Shown here piece after piece: positions 16,656 to 25,708 of a stretch of DNA of 64,000 nucleotides (position 1 is its first letter; each line of letters opens with the position of its first letter). A model generated the notes under the pieces. That model did no database searches. It was given only the letters and a program-made list of their open reading frames with translations, and had not been told where the DNA came from. Location: assembly GCF_004345665.1 (NCBI RefSeq), contig NZ_SLWR01000007.1:124001-188000 (forward strand), given 5' to 3'. Both the position numbers and the translations under genes were made by a program. Source of the DNA: Kribbella antiqua (GTDB lineage: Bacteria; Actinomycetota; Actinomycetes; Propionibacteriales; Kribbellaceae).

Positions 16656-17777
16656 TCATTTCAGCCAGGCTGCCCACGCGGCGAGAGCCTCCGACGGATC
16701 GCGGCGGCCGACACCGACGCGGAAGCGGTCCGTCGGCGTCTCGGTCAGCTCGGATCGGTAGATGCTCGACGGCAGCAGCAGTAAGCCGGCCCGTTCGACC
16801 AGCTCGGCGCACATCGCCTCGACGCCTTCCGGACCGAGATAGCGCGGGAAGCAGACACACCCACCGTCGGGCGGCGTGAACTCGAACAGGTCCGGGTACC
16901 GCGCGAAGAACTCAGCGAACAGCGGCAGGTTCTCCGCGACGATCCGCCGGTTCCGGTCCAGCAAGTGATCGCGAGCTCGCAGCGCGATCAGCGCGAGCAC
17001 CTCGCTCGGCGCCGAGTTGCAGATCGAGGTGTAGTGCTTGGCACGTTCGAGCTTGTCCAGTACGGCGTGATCCCGGCAGGCGATCCAGCCGATCCGCAGC
17101 CCGGGCAGCCCGTACGCCTTGGACATCACGTTGAGGGACAGCGCCGTACCCGAGAGGTCTGTTGCTTGTGGCAACGATGGTCGGTCGAGCTCGAGGCCGC
17201 GGTACACCTCGTCGCTGAACAACGTGATCCCGCGCTCGTCGCACAACCGAACCAGCCGCAGCCAGGCCTCGAGCGACGGCACAGCTCCGGTCGGGTTGTT
17301 CGGGAAGTTGACCGACACCATCCGCGTGTTCGGCCGAAGCGCGCGCTCCACCGCATCGACGTCCAGCGCCCAGCCGTCCTCGGCACGTAGCGCGACTCCG
17401 GACACCTCACACACAGCCAGCGGGATCGTCTCGGCCGCCTGGTAGTTCGGCGTCAGTACGACGAGGTGGTCGGACGGCTCGAGCAGCGTCCGCATCGCGA
17501 GGTAGATCGCTTCCTCCGCGCCGGCGAAGCACAAGATGTCCTCGGGCGCCGCATCGTCATAGGTCGCGGCGATCTCCGCGCGCAGAGCGGGCAGCCCGCG
17601 CGTCTCGGTGTAGCCGAGGGCCAGCGACTCCCACCGCTCGCGACCGTCGTCATCGGCCAGCGCGAGCAACTCGGACAAGCTGTGCGTCTGCGCGTCCGAC
17701 GCGGTCAGGTGGTAGCGAGCGTTGAACTCCCACCGCGCGAAGTACGTCTCCAGCCGGAAGTCGGGCAGGGTCGGCAT
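16656..17777 (-). CDS. Class I/II pyridoxal-phosphate aminotransferase
   Basis: A 373-residue fold-type I aminotransferase. The PLP-binding lysine is in MSKAYGLPGLRIGW, and the phosphate/ring-contacting motifs are seen as NFPNNPTGAV and FSDEVYRGLE. The sequence is of the branch that includes capreomycidine synthase-like and amino acid C-S lyase-like proteins, so it may act as a specialised aminotransferase or lyase rather than aspartate aminotransferase. It ends 10 bases from the PrsW-like gene upstream on the same strand and may be co-transcribed with it. Confidence 0.85.
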   Translation of the reverse strand: MPTLPDFRLETYFARWEFNARYHLTASDAQTHSLSELLALADDDGRERWESLALGYTETRGLPALRAEIAATYDDAAPEDILCFAGAEEAIYLAMRTLLEPSDHLVVLTPNYQAAETIPLAVCEVSGVALRAEDGWALDVDAVERALRPNTRMVSVNFPNNPTGAVPSLEAWLRLVRLCDERGITLFSDEVYRGLELDRPSLPQATDLSGTALSLNVMSKAYGLPGLRIGWIACRDHAVLDKLERAKHYTSICNSAPSEVLALIALRARDHLLDRNRRIVAENLPLFAEFFARYPDLFEFTPPDGGCVCFPRYLGPEGVEAMCAELVERAGLLLLPSSIYRSELTETPTDRFRVGVGRRDPSEALAAWAAWLK

Positions 17778-17787
17778 TTGGCCAAGT

Positions 17788-18591
17788 CTAGGCGGGTACG
17801 GCGACCCGGTTGTCGGTGCGCTGGGCGCGCTTGAGGCCGATCAGCAGCAGCCCGATCGAGATCGCGCCGACGATGGCGTAGGTAACTCGGCCGCCGATCC
17901 CGTCCCAGGTCGTGTGCAGCGCGACGGCGAGCGCGTACATGCCGAGGAAACCGAGGAAGTGCTTGCCGGTCGGAGCGATCACGAAGCGCCAAAGTCCCCA
18001 GCAGGTCAGCCCGGTCCAGGCCGCGTGCCCAGCCGGCGACAGCAGGCCGCGGATGAACAGTGTCTGCTCGGCGGCCCCGACGTTCCCGCCCGACTGCAGC
18101 AGCGCGACGAACGCGTACCCCATCGTCTCCAGTACGGCGAACCCGGTGCCGACCGCGACCCCGATGACGATGCCCTTGCCGAGCGAGACCCGGTACCGGT
18201 GCCCGAAGAACACCACCAGGATCGCCGGCACCACCAGCTTCGCCGCCTCCTCGATCAGCCCGACCCGGACCATCGGCAAGGTCCCGAGCCGGCGCATCGC
18301 GTCGTACTCGAGCAATCCGGCGACGACCACACCGACGACGCCGCCGAACAGCAGGCAACCGCCGAGCGTGGGACCGTCGATCAGCCAGCGGCCGGACCGG
18401 CCGGCCGCGAAGGTCACGAAGGTCAGCGGTACGACGAGCGCGCCGAGCAGGATCATCGTCGGGAAGAGGTTCGGGTTCCCGGTGTCGGTGAGGACGCCGA
18501 GGACCAGGAGGTAGAGCGCCGCGCCGATCAGGAACGTGCCGATCCACGCCCACCGGCGGGCGACCTGTTGTGCCGTCATGGGATGAATCAT
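17788..18591 (-). CDS. PrsW-family intramembrane metalloprotease
   Basis: A polytopic membrane protein of about 267 residues from ATG 18591 (ATG 18579 is an equally good start; neither has a strong ribosome-binding site). The PrsW signature is present: VGLIEEAAK in a membrane helix, FAVLETMGY, and two histidines in SPAGHAAWT and ALHTTWDG. In Bacillus, PrsW cuts an anti-sigma factor; no anti-sigma gene is next to this one, so the target is unknown. It lies 10 bases upstream of the aminotransferase gene. Confidence 0.87.
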   Translation of the reverse strand: MIHPMTAQQVARRWAWIGTFLIGAALYLLVLGVLTDTGNPNLFPTMILLGALVVPLTFVTFAAGRSGRWLIDGPTLGGCLLFGGVVGVVVAGLLEYDAMRRLGTLPMVRVGLIEEAAKLVVPAILVVFFGHRYRVSLGKGIVIGVAVGTGFAVLETMGYAFVALLQSGGNVGAAEQTLFIRGLLSPAGHAAWTGLTCWGLWRFVIAPTGKHFLGFLGMYALAVALHTTWDGIGGRVTYAIVGAISIGLLLIGLKRAQRTDNRVAVPA

Positions 18592-18773
18592 GGCTGGCTG
18601 ACCTGCTCGCTGTCTTGCGTGTCGGTTGGCGCACGTCGGCCACGGCTGGGAGTTTGGCGTGATTGCGCCATGTCGCAGGGACGGCAGTGCTGGACAGGGC
18701 GGATCCCGGCGCCGGGATTGCAGACTCAACCGGAAGAGGTGCCTGCCCGCTCGACCTCTCGAAGGAGCCCCTT

Positions 18774-21700
18774 ATGTCCTCCCTACGCATCGCCCTCGCG
18801 GCAGCGCTGGTGCTCGGTGCCGTCACCGCAGTCCCGGCCTCCTCAGCCCCGCCCGCGAAGGTCACCGGTACGGCGGTCACTCTGATCACCGGCGACGTCG
18901 TGGAGGTGAGCGACGCCGGCGCCGGGAAGAAGGCGGCCAGCGTACGGCCGGCGGCCGGGCGCGAGCGCATCTCCTTCCACACCATCGAGGTCGACGGCGG
19001 CCTCCGCGTGCTGCCCAGCGACGCCGTACCGCTCGTCTCGGCCGGCGTCCTCGACGTCGACCTGTTCGACGTGGACGAGCTCATCGCCGACGGCTACGGC
19101 GACTCGGCCGCCGGGGAACTCCCGCTGATCGTCAAATACTCCAGCGGCTTCCGCAGCAGCCAGTCTCTAGCCGGTACGACGACCACACGGCAGCTCGACT
19201 CGATCGGCGGTGCGGCTCTGGACGCGGCCAAGGATCAGCTGCCGGAGCTGTGGAAGTCACTGGTCGGGCCCAGCGTCCTGAGCAGTGGCGTCAGCAAGAT
19301 CTGGCTGGACGGCAAGGTACGCCCGGTGCTGGACAAGAGCGTGCCGCAGATCGGTGCGCCCGCCGCGTGGCAGGCCGGCTACGAGGGCTCTGGCGTCCAG
19401 GTCGCCGTACTGGACACTGGCGTGGACGCGACGCACCCGGACCTGACAGGCAAGGTGAAGGAGGCGCAGGACTTCTCCGGCAGCCCGTCCGGGACCGTCG
19501 ACCACTTCGGGCACGGCACGCACGTTGCCGCGACGATCGCCGGTACGGGTGCGGGCGCCGGCGGTACGCGCAAGGGTGTCGCGCCGAAGGCCGATCTGCT
19601 GGTCGGCAAGGTACTCGGCGACGACGGGTACGGCTACGACTCCTGGATCATCGCCGGGATGGAGTGGGCCGCGGCCGAGGGCGCGCGGGTGATCAACATG
19701 AGCCTCGGCGGTGACGCCACCGACGGCACCGACGCCATGAGCGAGGCCGTCAACGACATCACCGCCCGGACCGGCACGCTGTTCGTCGTATCGGCGGGCA
19801 ACGAAGGCCAGGACGAGTCGATCGGTACGCCGGGAGCCGCCGCATCAGCGCTGACAGTCGGAGCCGTGGACCGCACGGACGCGCTGGCGAGCTTCTCCAG
19901 CCGCGGCCCGCGCCTCGGTGACGCAGGACTCAAGCCGGAGATCACTGCGCCCGGCGTCGACATCATCGCGGCGCGGGCGGCCGGCACCACCATGGGCGAC
20001 CCTGTGGACAACCTCTACACAGCCGCCTCCGGTACGTCGATGGCCGCGCCACACGTCGCCGGTGCGGCAGCCCTGCTCGCGCAGCAACACCCGTACTGGA
20101 AGGCCGACCAGCTGAAGAACGCGCTGGTCAGCACCGCGAAGACCCAGCCGAACCAGACTGTCTACGCCCAGGGCGCCGGCCGGGTCGACCTCAGCCGGGC
20201 GGTCTCGCAGCAGGTGTTCGCGACGGGCGTCGCCGACTTCGGCCTGCAGACGACCACCGGCGCGAGCAGCAAGACCGTCACCTACCGGAACGACTCCGGG
20301 ACACCGGTGACGCTCACCCTGTCCGTTGCCGTAAGCAACCTCGACGCGGGCAAGCCGGAGACGGACGCGTTCGGGCTTCCGGCAAGTGTCACGATTCCGG
20401 CGCACGGCAGCATCGACGTACCGGTGAACCTGGATGCGGCCAAGCTCGACCGCGGTCTGCACAGCGGCTGGATCGTTGCCACCGGCACCAACGGCGTCGT
20501 CACTCACACCGCCGTCGGGGCACTGCGGCAAGGGCCGAAGCACACCGTCACGCTCCGCGCGGTCGGCCTGGACGGCCAGCCGACAGGTGTCCCGGTCGTC
20601 TCCCTGTACGGCGACAACTCGCGCTCGGACACGCTCGCTTGGATCCCGAACGGCTCCAGCTACACCGCGGAAGTCGAGGAAGGCACCTACCTGCTGCACT
20701 CGCTGGTCGAGAACGGCGATCCGCAGAACGAGCAGGTCAGCCTGTTCACCGACCCCAACATCGTCGTCAGCAAGGACATCGAGGTGCTGATCGACGCGCG
20801 CAAGGCGGCTCCGATCACGATCGAGACGCCGAAGCCGTCGGAGCAGCAGGCGGTGCTGAGCTACTACGTGCACCGCGTGTACGGCAACGGCCGGTCGATC
20901 AGCCACGGCGTGATGCACTTCAGCACGGTCAAGCAGGTCAACGTGACGCCGACCAAGCCGGTGACGAACGGCACCTTCGAGTTCTCGTCCCGCTGGCAGC
21001 TGGTCGCGCCGATGGTCCAGGCGTCGGTGCAGGGGGTGACCGGGCCGCTCGACATCAACCTGCTGCACCAGTCGCCGTCGTACGAAGGGAAGAAGCGGTT
21101 CCCGCTCGTGTACGCCGACTCTTCGCTGAAGGGTGTGAAGGGCGCGCTGGCGGTGATCAACTCCAGCGAGGACGGCTGGGGCAACGGCAGTGAGCAGGAT
21201 CAGATCGCGGCGGCCGCGGAGGCCGGCGCTGCGGCTGTCATCATCGTGCGGCCGGCGGACTGGTCGGCCTGGACAGTCTGGCGGCCGACCGGCGATCGCG
21301 AGCCGATCCCGGCGATGGTCACCACAGCCAAGGACGGCCTCAAGCTGATCAACCGCGCTCGCCAGGGCGGGGCAACCATCGACCTGACGCTGACCACCTC
21401 CAGCCCGTACCTGTACGACGTACAGCAGGTGTCGAGCGGATACATCCCGGCGAAGATCACCTACAAGGTCACGCCGTCGAACAGCGCGCGGATCACCACC
21501 CGGTACGCCGACAACGGTGGCTTCAACTGGACCAAGGAGCAGCGGTTCGGGTGGCGGCCGTGGCAGGAGTACTCCTGGAACGACTCGCAGCGGTTCGTCG
21601 AGACGCCGAAGGTGCGGGAGGAGTGGGTGACGTCGGGTGACTCGCTCTGGCAGCACCGGGTGCACCACCTCTACACCTGGGACACGATGAACCCGCTCGC

Positions 21701-22400
21701 CGGTGGGATGACGTCTGTGCCGCGTTCATACAAGAGCGGCCCGTCTAGCGAGACGTGGTTCGGTCCGGTGGTGCGGCCGGCGGCGGCGCCTGGAGTGCTG
21801 TCGACGCGGACCGGGGACCGGCTGTCGCTGCGGATCCCGTCGTTCGTAGACGCCGCCGGGCACTACACGGTCGGCGAGACCACGTCGCGCTCGGCGGTGC
21901 TGTCGCGAAACGGTGCGGTCGTGGCTGAGTTGCCGGACGCCTGGGAGGACGTGGTCACGTCCAGCGGCGACGCGTCGTACAAGCTCGATCTCTCGACTGA
22001 GCGGATCGACGAGGATGGCGAGTGGAACTGGGGGACTCGCACGCAGACCTCCTGGGAGTTCCGCTCGGCCAAGCAGCCGGAGGACAAGGCTGTGCCACTG
22101 TCGCTCCTGCAGGTCGACTACACGGTCCCGACGGATCTCACCGGCCGGGTATCCGCCCGCACGCATGTCGTCGGCTTCAAGGTCCACCAGCAGGCCGGCG
22201 CAGCCCGCCCGACCACGCTGCAGGCCTGGGCCTCCTACGACGAGGGCAAGACCTGGAAGCAACTCTCGGTCGTAGGTGCTCTAGGCAACTACCTCGCCGT
22301 GGTCCCGAACGCCCACGACACGGTGTCGCTGAAGGTCCGAGCCACGTCGGCTGACACAGCGGTCACCCAGACCGTCATCCGCGCGTACGGCGTGCGGTGA
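18774..22400 (+). CDS. Large secreted S8 (subtilisin-family) serine protease
   Basis: ATG 18774 is preceded by GAAGGAG and starts a classic signal peptide ending near ASSAPP, so this start is preferred to upstream in-frame codons. The 1208-residue precursor has a propeptide of about 150 residues, then the S8 catalytic domain with Asp214 (VAVLDTGVDATHPD), His247 (HGTHVAA) and Ser422 (GTSMAAPHVAG). A long C-terminal part contains beta-sandwich regions and a PA-like insert (AAAAEAGAAAVIIVRP). It is likely a secreted protease for nutrient use. The gene stands alone; the last base is one base from the convergent regulator gene. Confidence 0.92.
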   Translation: MSSLRIALAAALVLGAVTAVPASSAPPAKVTGTAVTLITGDVVEVSDAGAGKKAASVRPAAGRERISFHTIEVDGGLRVLPSDAVPLVSAGVLDVDLFDVDELIADGYGDSAAGELPLIVKYSSGFRSSQSLAGTTTTRQLDSIGGAALDAAKDQLPELWKSLVGPSVLSSGVSKIWLDGKVRPVLDKSVPQIGAPAAWQAGYEGSGVQVAVLDTGVDATHPDLTGKVKEAQDFSGSPSGTVDHFGHGTHVAATIAGTGAGAGGTRKGVAPKADLLVGKVLGDDGYGYDSWIIAGMEWAAAEGARVINMSLGGDATDGTDAMSEAVNDITARTGTLFVVSAGNEGQDESIGTPGAAASALTVGAVDRTDALASFSSRGPRLGDAGLKPEITAPGVDIIAARAAGTTMGDPVDNLYTAASGTSMAAPHVAGAAALLAQQHPYWKADQLKNALVSTAKTQPNQTVYAQGAGRVDLSRAVSQQVFATGVADFGLQTTTGASSKTVTYRNDSGTPVTLTLSVAVSNLDAGKPETDAFGLPASVTIPAHGSIDVPVNLDAAKLDRGLHSGWIVATGTNGVVTHTAVGALRQGPKHTVTLRAVGLDGQPTGVPVVSLYGDNSRSDTLAWIPNGSSYTAEVEEGTYLLHSLVENGDPQNEQVSLFTDPNIVVSKDIEVLIDARKAAPITIETPKPSEQQAVLSYYVHRVYGNGRSISHGVMHFSTVKQVNVTPTKPVTNGTFEFSSRWQLVAPMVQASVQGVTGPLDINLLHQSPSYEGKKRFPLVYADSSLKGVKGALAVINSSEDGWGNGSEQDQIAAAAEAGAAAVIIVRPADWSAWTVWRPTGDREPIPAMVTTAKDGLKLINRARQGGATIDLTLTTSSPYLYDVQQVSSGYIPAKITYKVTPSNSARITTRYADNGGFNWTKEQRFGWRPWQEYSWNDSQRFVETPKVREEWVTSGDSLWQHRVHHLYTWDTMNPLAGGMTSVPRSYKSGPSSETWFGPVVRPAAAPGVLSTRTGDRLSLRIPSFVDAAGHYTVGETTSRSAVLSRNGAVVAELPDAWEDVVTSSGDASYKLDLSTERIDEDGEWNWGTRTQTSWEFRSAKQPEDKAVPLSLLQVDYTVPTDLTGRVSARTHVVGFKVHQQAGAARPTTLQAWASYDEGKTWKQLSVVGALGNYLAVVPNAHDTVSLKVRATSADTAVTQTVIRAYGVR

Positions 22401-22401
22401 C

Positions 22402-23370
22402 TCAGATCCAGCCGCGTTTGGCTGCTTGGAAGGCCAGGCCGGTGCGGGTGTCGACGCCGGCCAGGGCCATCATCCGGTCGAGCCGGCGTTGGACCGTACG
22501 ACGGCTGATGCCCAGCTGGGAGGCGATCGACTTGTCCGGCACACCTGCGACCAGCAAGGAGAGGAGGAACCGCTCGGAGTCGTCGAGGCCCTCTGTGTCG
22601 CCGGAGTCCCCGGCGTGGAGCTTCACCGGTGTCGCCTGCTCCCAGTGGCTCTCGAAGAGTGCCAGCAGCGCGTCGAGTAGCTGACCGCGACCGATCACCG
22701 CGGCAGTGGGTTCGCCGATGCCCAGCTCGTCGTCCCGGACGAGCGGGCAGACGGCGGTCGACCGATCCACGATGGCCAGCCGCACTGGCAGCGTCGGCAG
22801 GGTGCGGGCCTCTTCGCCCCAGCTGACGCCCTCGGCGATGGTGTCGAGCTCACCGGGGGTCTCGAGCAGTGCCCGCTCGTAGATGGCGCGATACCTGACG
22901 CCTCGGCTCAGAGCGCCGTACTCCTCGGTGTTCTCGGCGCCCTGCATCGCCAGGGGGTTGGCGCGGCAGAACCAGAGGATCTCCTCCCGTGCGGACTCCT
23001 GCAGGTCGCGCAGGCGCTCGCGGAGCGGCTTGGCGCCGACGATCACCTCGACCAGGTGGTGGGCGTCCCGGCGACTCGCGCTGGCCCGGAACTCCTCGCT
23101 GAGCGCCGCCACGGTCTTGCGGGCCGCTTCGAGTGACTCCTGCCGGCGGAGCAACGTCGTACCGAGCGCAACGTCGGGTGGGAGTGGGCGGAACACGGCC
23201 TCATCCGCGTGCACCAGCCCTTTGGCCTGCAGCCGCTGCAGCACCTCATCCGCCTCCTGCTGCGTCAGCTCGGCCACTTCGGCCAGCTCCGTCGACCGGG
23301 CAGCAGCCAGGCCCACCAGCAACCGGTAGGCCTGCTCCTCCCGCCCATCAAGCAACGAGCCATCCTGCAT
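22402..23370 (-). CDS. TrmB-like/LuxR-type helix-turn-helix transcriptional regulator
   Basis: The start is ATG 23370, with a GGGAGGGGGCGA ribosome-binding site; in-frame sequence further upstream lacks coding character. The 322-residue protein has an N-terminal winged-helix (TELAEVAELTQQEADEVLQRL), a central domain resembling the phospholipase-D-like sensor of TrmB-type regulators, and a C-terminal LuxR-type helix-turn-helix (DKSIASQLGISRRTVQRRL). A 10-base palindrome CCAACGTTGG lies at 23415-23424 in its upstream region and may be an autoregulatory site. The convergent subtilase gene next to it may be a target, but that is only proximity. Confidence 0.8.
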   Translation of the reverse strand: MQDGSLLDGREEQAYRLLVGLAAARSTELAEVAELTQQEADEVLQRLQAKGLVHADEAVFRPLPPDVALGTTLLRRQESLEAARKTVAALSEEFRASASRRDAHHLVEVIVGAKPLRERLRDLQESAREEILWFCRANPLAMQGAENTEEYGALSRGVRYRAIYERALLETPGELDTIAEGVSWGEEARTLPTLPVRLAIVDRSTAVCPLVRDDELGIGEPTAAVIGRGQLLDALLALFESHWEQATPVKLHAGDSGDTEGLDDSERFLLSLLVAGVPDKSIASQLGISRRTVQRRLDRMMALAGVDTRTGLAFQAAKRGWI

Positions 23371-23580
23371 CCGTTCGCCCCCTCCCGCGCGTACCCGCCA
23401 CCCAACCACCCATTCCAACGTTGGCGCGACCAATTTCCCTGTCACAACCGCGCCACATCATCACCCCCCGCACCTGACACCACAGTGCCATCACACCTGG
23501 CCTGAGCCCGCGTCCCTCCCCGGTCAGCCGTTCGCGGACCTCGCCGCCGCCGAGCCTCCGCCATACAAGAGAGACCCACC

Positions 23581-23769
23581 ATGACCCTCACCGACTACGC
23601 CGGCCTAGCCGGCCTGTTCGCCGCGGCCGTCCTAGCCCTCTGGATGCTCCTGGGCGCCCCCGACCTCACCCACACCGCGCCCACGCACCTCGCCCGCCAC
23701 CGCGGCACTCCGACCCTCCGCCTCCCAAAGCCCACCCACCCAGTACGCGCAACCCGCACAAGCAAGTAG
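23581..23769 (+). CDS. Small putative membrane protein (62 aa)
   Basis: A 62-residue frame from ATG 23581 preceded by a GAGAGACC sequence that could serve as a ribosome-binding site. Residues about 8-27 are a hydrophobic segment (LAGLFAAAVLALWMLLG), followed by a basic Pro/Thr/Arg-rich tail. The convergent gene ends one base away. I recognise no family; it is plausible as a small membrane protein but rests on composition only. Confidence 0.4.
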   Translation: MTLTDYAGLAGLFAAAVLALWMLLGAPDLTHTAPTHLARHRGTPTLRLPKPTHPVRATRTSK

Positions 23770-23770
23770 C

Positions 23771-24094
23771 TCAGGTAGGGATTGATCCATCGACGGCCAG
23801 TGCACGAGCGCTGGTCTCGCGGTGGAGGCGCTCGAGTTTGGTTTGGTCGTTGCCGACTGCGCTGAGGTGGGCCTCGGTGGGGACGATCACGGCTGCGATT
23901 CTGCGGCGCTTCACCGACCTGATCAGCGCGTCGAAGGCAGCTGGGTCGGTGGGCAAGTGCTCCACGAATACCTTGCACAAGACGACCCCTTCCCGTTCGG
24001 CGACTGCAGTCAACTGGTCGTGAGCTCGAGCCAGTTGGTAGCAGGTCATCGATCGGTACTGCCGCAGATACCCCACCGCGAGGGTTGGATCCAT
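23771..24094 (-). CDS. Small resolvase N-terminal-like protein
   Basis: ATG 24094 has GAAGGA seven bases upstream and is preferred to a GTG 162 bases upstream that adds an unlikely Cys-rich hydrophobic segment. The 107-residue product (AVGYLRQYRSMT, LTAVAEREGVVLCKVFVEH, RIAAVIVPTEAHLS) follows the strand-helix order of the serine-recombinase catalytic domain. The usual catalytic serine in the YxRVS segment is not clearly conserved, and there is no recombinase or DNA-binding C-terminus. It may be a non-recombining domain protein or a remnant. The assignment is by pattern and uncertain. Confidence 0.5.
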   Translation of the reverse strand: MDPTLAVGYLRQYRSMTCYQLARAHDQLTAVAEREGVVLCKVFVEHLPTDPAAFDALIRSVKRRRIAAVIVPTEAHLSAVGNDQTKLERLHRETSARALAVDGSIPT

Positions 24095-24346
24095 GTCGTA
24101 GTCCTTCGTGGTAGACGGGGCCGACGCCGGTGTCAGGGTCTTCACAACGCCGGCCCCGCCGATCAGGAGAACGACACCAATCTCAGCCGCCAGGCCGACC
24201 AGCCGACAGATGCAGAGACCGTGCACTGAGCAACACCCTGTGCAGAACGTGTGCACTACGGAGCAAACCTCCCGGCGAAATGGCTGTTCGCTCCGCCATC
24301 TTCCGACTACTGTGAGTGGTTCGGTCCGGAATGGTGAAGAGGCTGC

Positions 24347-24574
24347 ATGAGTACGCCCAACGAGTTGCTCGCCGCGCTGTTGGATGAAGCTGCTTGTTCA
24401 CGGAGCGCGCTTGCCCGCGACATCCGCACGCTGGCCACGGCGCGAGGGATCAGGGATGTCCGCTGCGATCATGTTGACGTCGGCCGGTGGCTGAACGGGA
24501 TGGTGCCGCGCGGCGAGAAGCCTGCGCTGATCGCCGAGGCACTTGGCCGACGCCTCGGTCGTGCCTGTCATTGA
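24347..24574 (+). CDS. N-terminal helix-turn-helix part of a split TPR regulator
   Basis: A 75-residue frame (MSTPNELLAALLDEAAC..., RWLNGMVPRGEKPALIAEAL) that matches the N-terminal DNA-binding module of actinobacterial XRE/TPR regulators. In those proteins the module runs straight into a linker such as LSDLGFTGG; here that linker follows in another frame beginning inside the last codons. The frame ends with TGA 24572-24574, which overlaps a TTG codon at 24571 in the next frame. Either a frameshift has split one gene, or the two parts are translated as a coupled pair. Confidence 0.6.
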   Translation: MSTPNELLAALLDEAACSRSALARDIRTLATARGIRDVRCDHVDVGRWLNGMVPRGEKPALIAEALGRRLGRACH

Positions 24575-25704
24575 GCGATCTCGGCTTTACCGGCGGACAG
24601 CCGTTGACGCTCGCGCTGTCGTTCTCCGAATCGCGCGACGCGACGATCCGAACCTCTCGCATGCTCTGGACAGAAGACTTGAAACGCTCCGAGTTCCTCC
24701 GCATGGCCGTCAGTGCGGGCACGCTGACCACCCCGATGGCGCGGTGGCTGGTGTCGCCGCCGGCCGATCCGCCGTACGGGACGAGTGGTTCGCGACGGGT
24801 CGGCGCCGACGACGTCGCCGCCGTACGAGCGACGCTGCACATGTTCGAGAGCCTGGATCATCAGTTCGGCGGTGGGCACGCCCGTACGGCGGCGGTCCAG
24901 TACCTCAGCGACGCGGTAACGCCGCTCCTTCATGCGAGCTACACGGATGCGGTCGGTCGTGAGTTGTTCTCGGTCGCGGCTCAGTTCACGTACAAGACCG
25001 GCGCGATGGCGTACGACGTAGGGCTGCATGGTCTGGCACGTCGATACTTCGTCCAGGCGCTGAGTCTGGCTCACGCGTCGGGGGACCGGCCGCTGGGTGG
25101 CAAGGTGCTGGCTCTCATGAGTCATCAGGCCAACTACCTCGGCGAGTGTCAGGAGTCCGTCGATCTGGCGCGAGCCGCCGCGCTCGGAGCAGGCAGCCGC
25201 GCGACTCCGCGGGTTAGGGCGATGTACGCCGCCATGGAAGCCCGGGGACTGGCGAGTATCGGGGACAAGCGCGCCTGCCTACGGATGATGAAGCAAGCCG
25301 AGGCGAACTTCGCGCAGGCGTCCGGGGCTGACGAACCGGATTGGATCGGGTACTTCGATCTAGCTGAGCTGCAGGATGAGCTCGCCCACTGCTTCACGGC
25401 TCTCCGTTCGCCGCGAAATGCCGAGCAACACGCGACTCTCGCCCTGGGCCAGTCTTCCGACCTGCATCCGCGCAGCCGCACCTTCTGCCGGATCTCCCTT
25501 GCCACCTCGTACCTCGACGCAGGCGACGTTCCGCGTGCGTGCGACACGGCGGCAGAAGCGGCCGCTGCCGCGGGGAGGATCAAGTCCGCGAGGGTCCGGA
25601 AGTACGTGCGGATGTTCGACCGTCGGCTGAATGACTTCGGGCGCCAGCGATCGATCACGGACTTTCGCGAGCGGGCACGGACGATCTTGGCCGTTGCGTC
25701 CTGA
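24571..25704 (+). CDS. C-terminal TPR part of the split helix-turn-helix regulator
   Basis: From TTG 24571 (overlapping the upstream stop as TTGA) the frame encodes about 377 residues of mostly alpha-helical, TPR-like sequence (LYHASYTD-type helices, FDRRLNDFGRQR), the usual sensor half of the XRE/TPR regulator family. The segment starts LSDLGFTGGQPLTLALSF, which continues directly from the DNA-binding module in the previous frame of homologous proteins as I recall them. A single-base change near 24560-24572 would fuse the two. Whether it is expressed as is cannot be told. Confidence 0.65.
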   Translation: MSDLGFTGGQPLTLALSFSESRDATIRTSRMLWTEDLKRSEFLRMAVSAGTLTTPMARWLVSPPADPPYGTSGSRRVGADDVAAVRATLHMFESLDHQFGGGHARTAAVQYLSDAVTPLLHASYTDAVGRELFSVAAQFTYKTGAMAYDVGLHGLARRYFVQALSLAHASGDRPLGGKVLALMSHQANYLGECQESVDLARAAALGAGSRATPRVRAMYAAMEARGLASIGDKRACLRMMKQAEANFAQASGADEPDWIGYFDLAELQDELAHCFTALRSPRNAEQHATLALGQSSDLHPRSRTFCRISLATSYLDAGDVPRACDTAAEAAAAAGRIKSARVRKYVRMFDRRLNDFGRQRSITDFRERARTILAVAS

Positions 25705-25708
25705 ACGG

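Noticed and set aside
18592..18729. Upstream extension of the PrsW reading frame
   Set aside because: The added residues have no membrane or coding pattern and run into the promoter of the divergent subtilase gene.
19845..21668. A 607-codon open frame on the minus strand opposite the subtilase gene
   Set aside because: It is antisense to a well-supported S8 protease with all catalytic motifs. Long antisense frames are normal in DNA of this GC content, and the translation is low-complexity Arg/His/Asp-rich.
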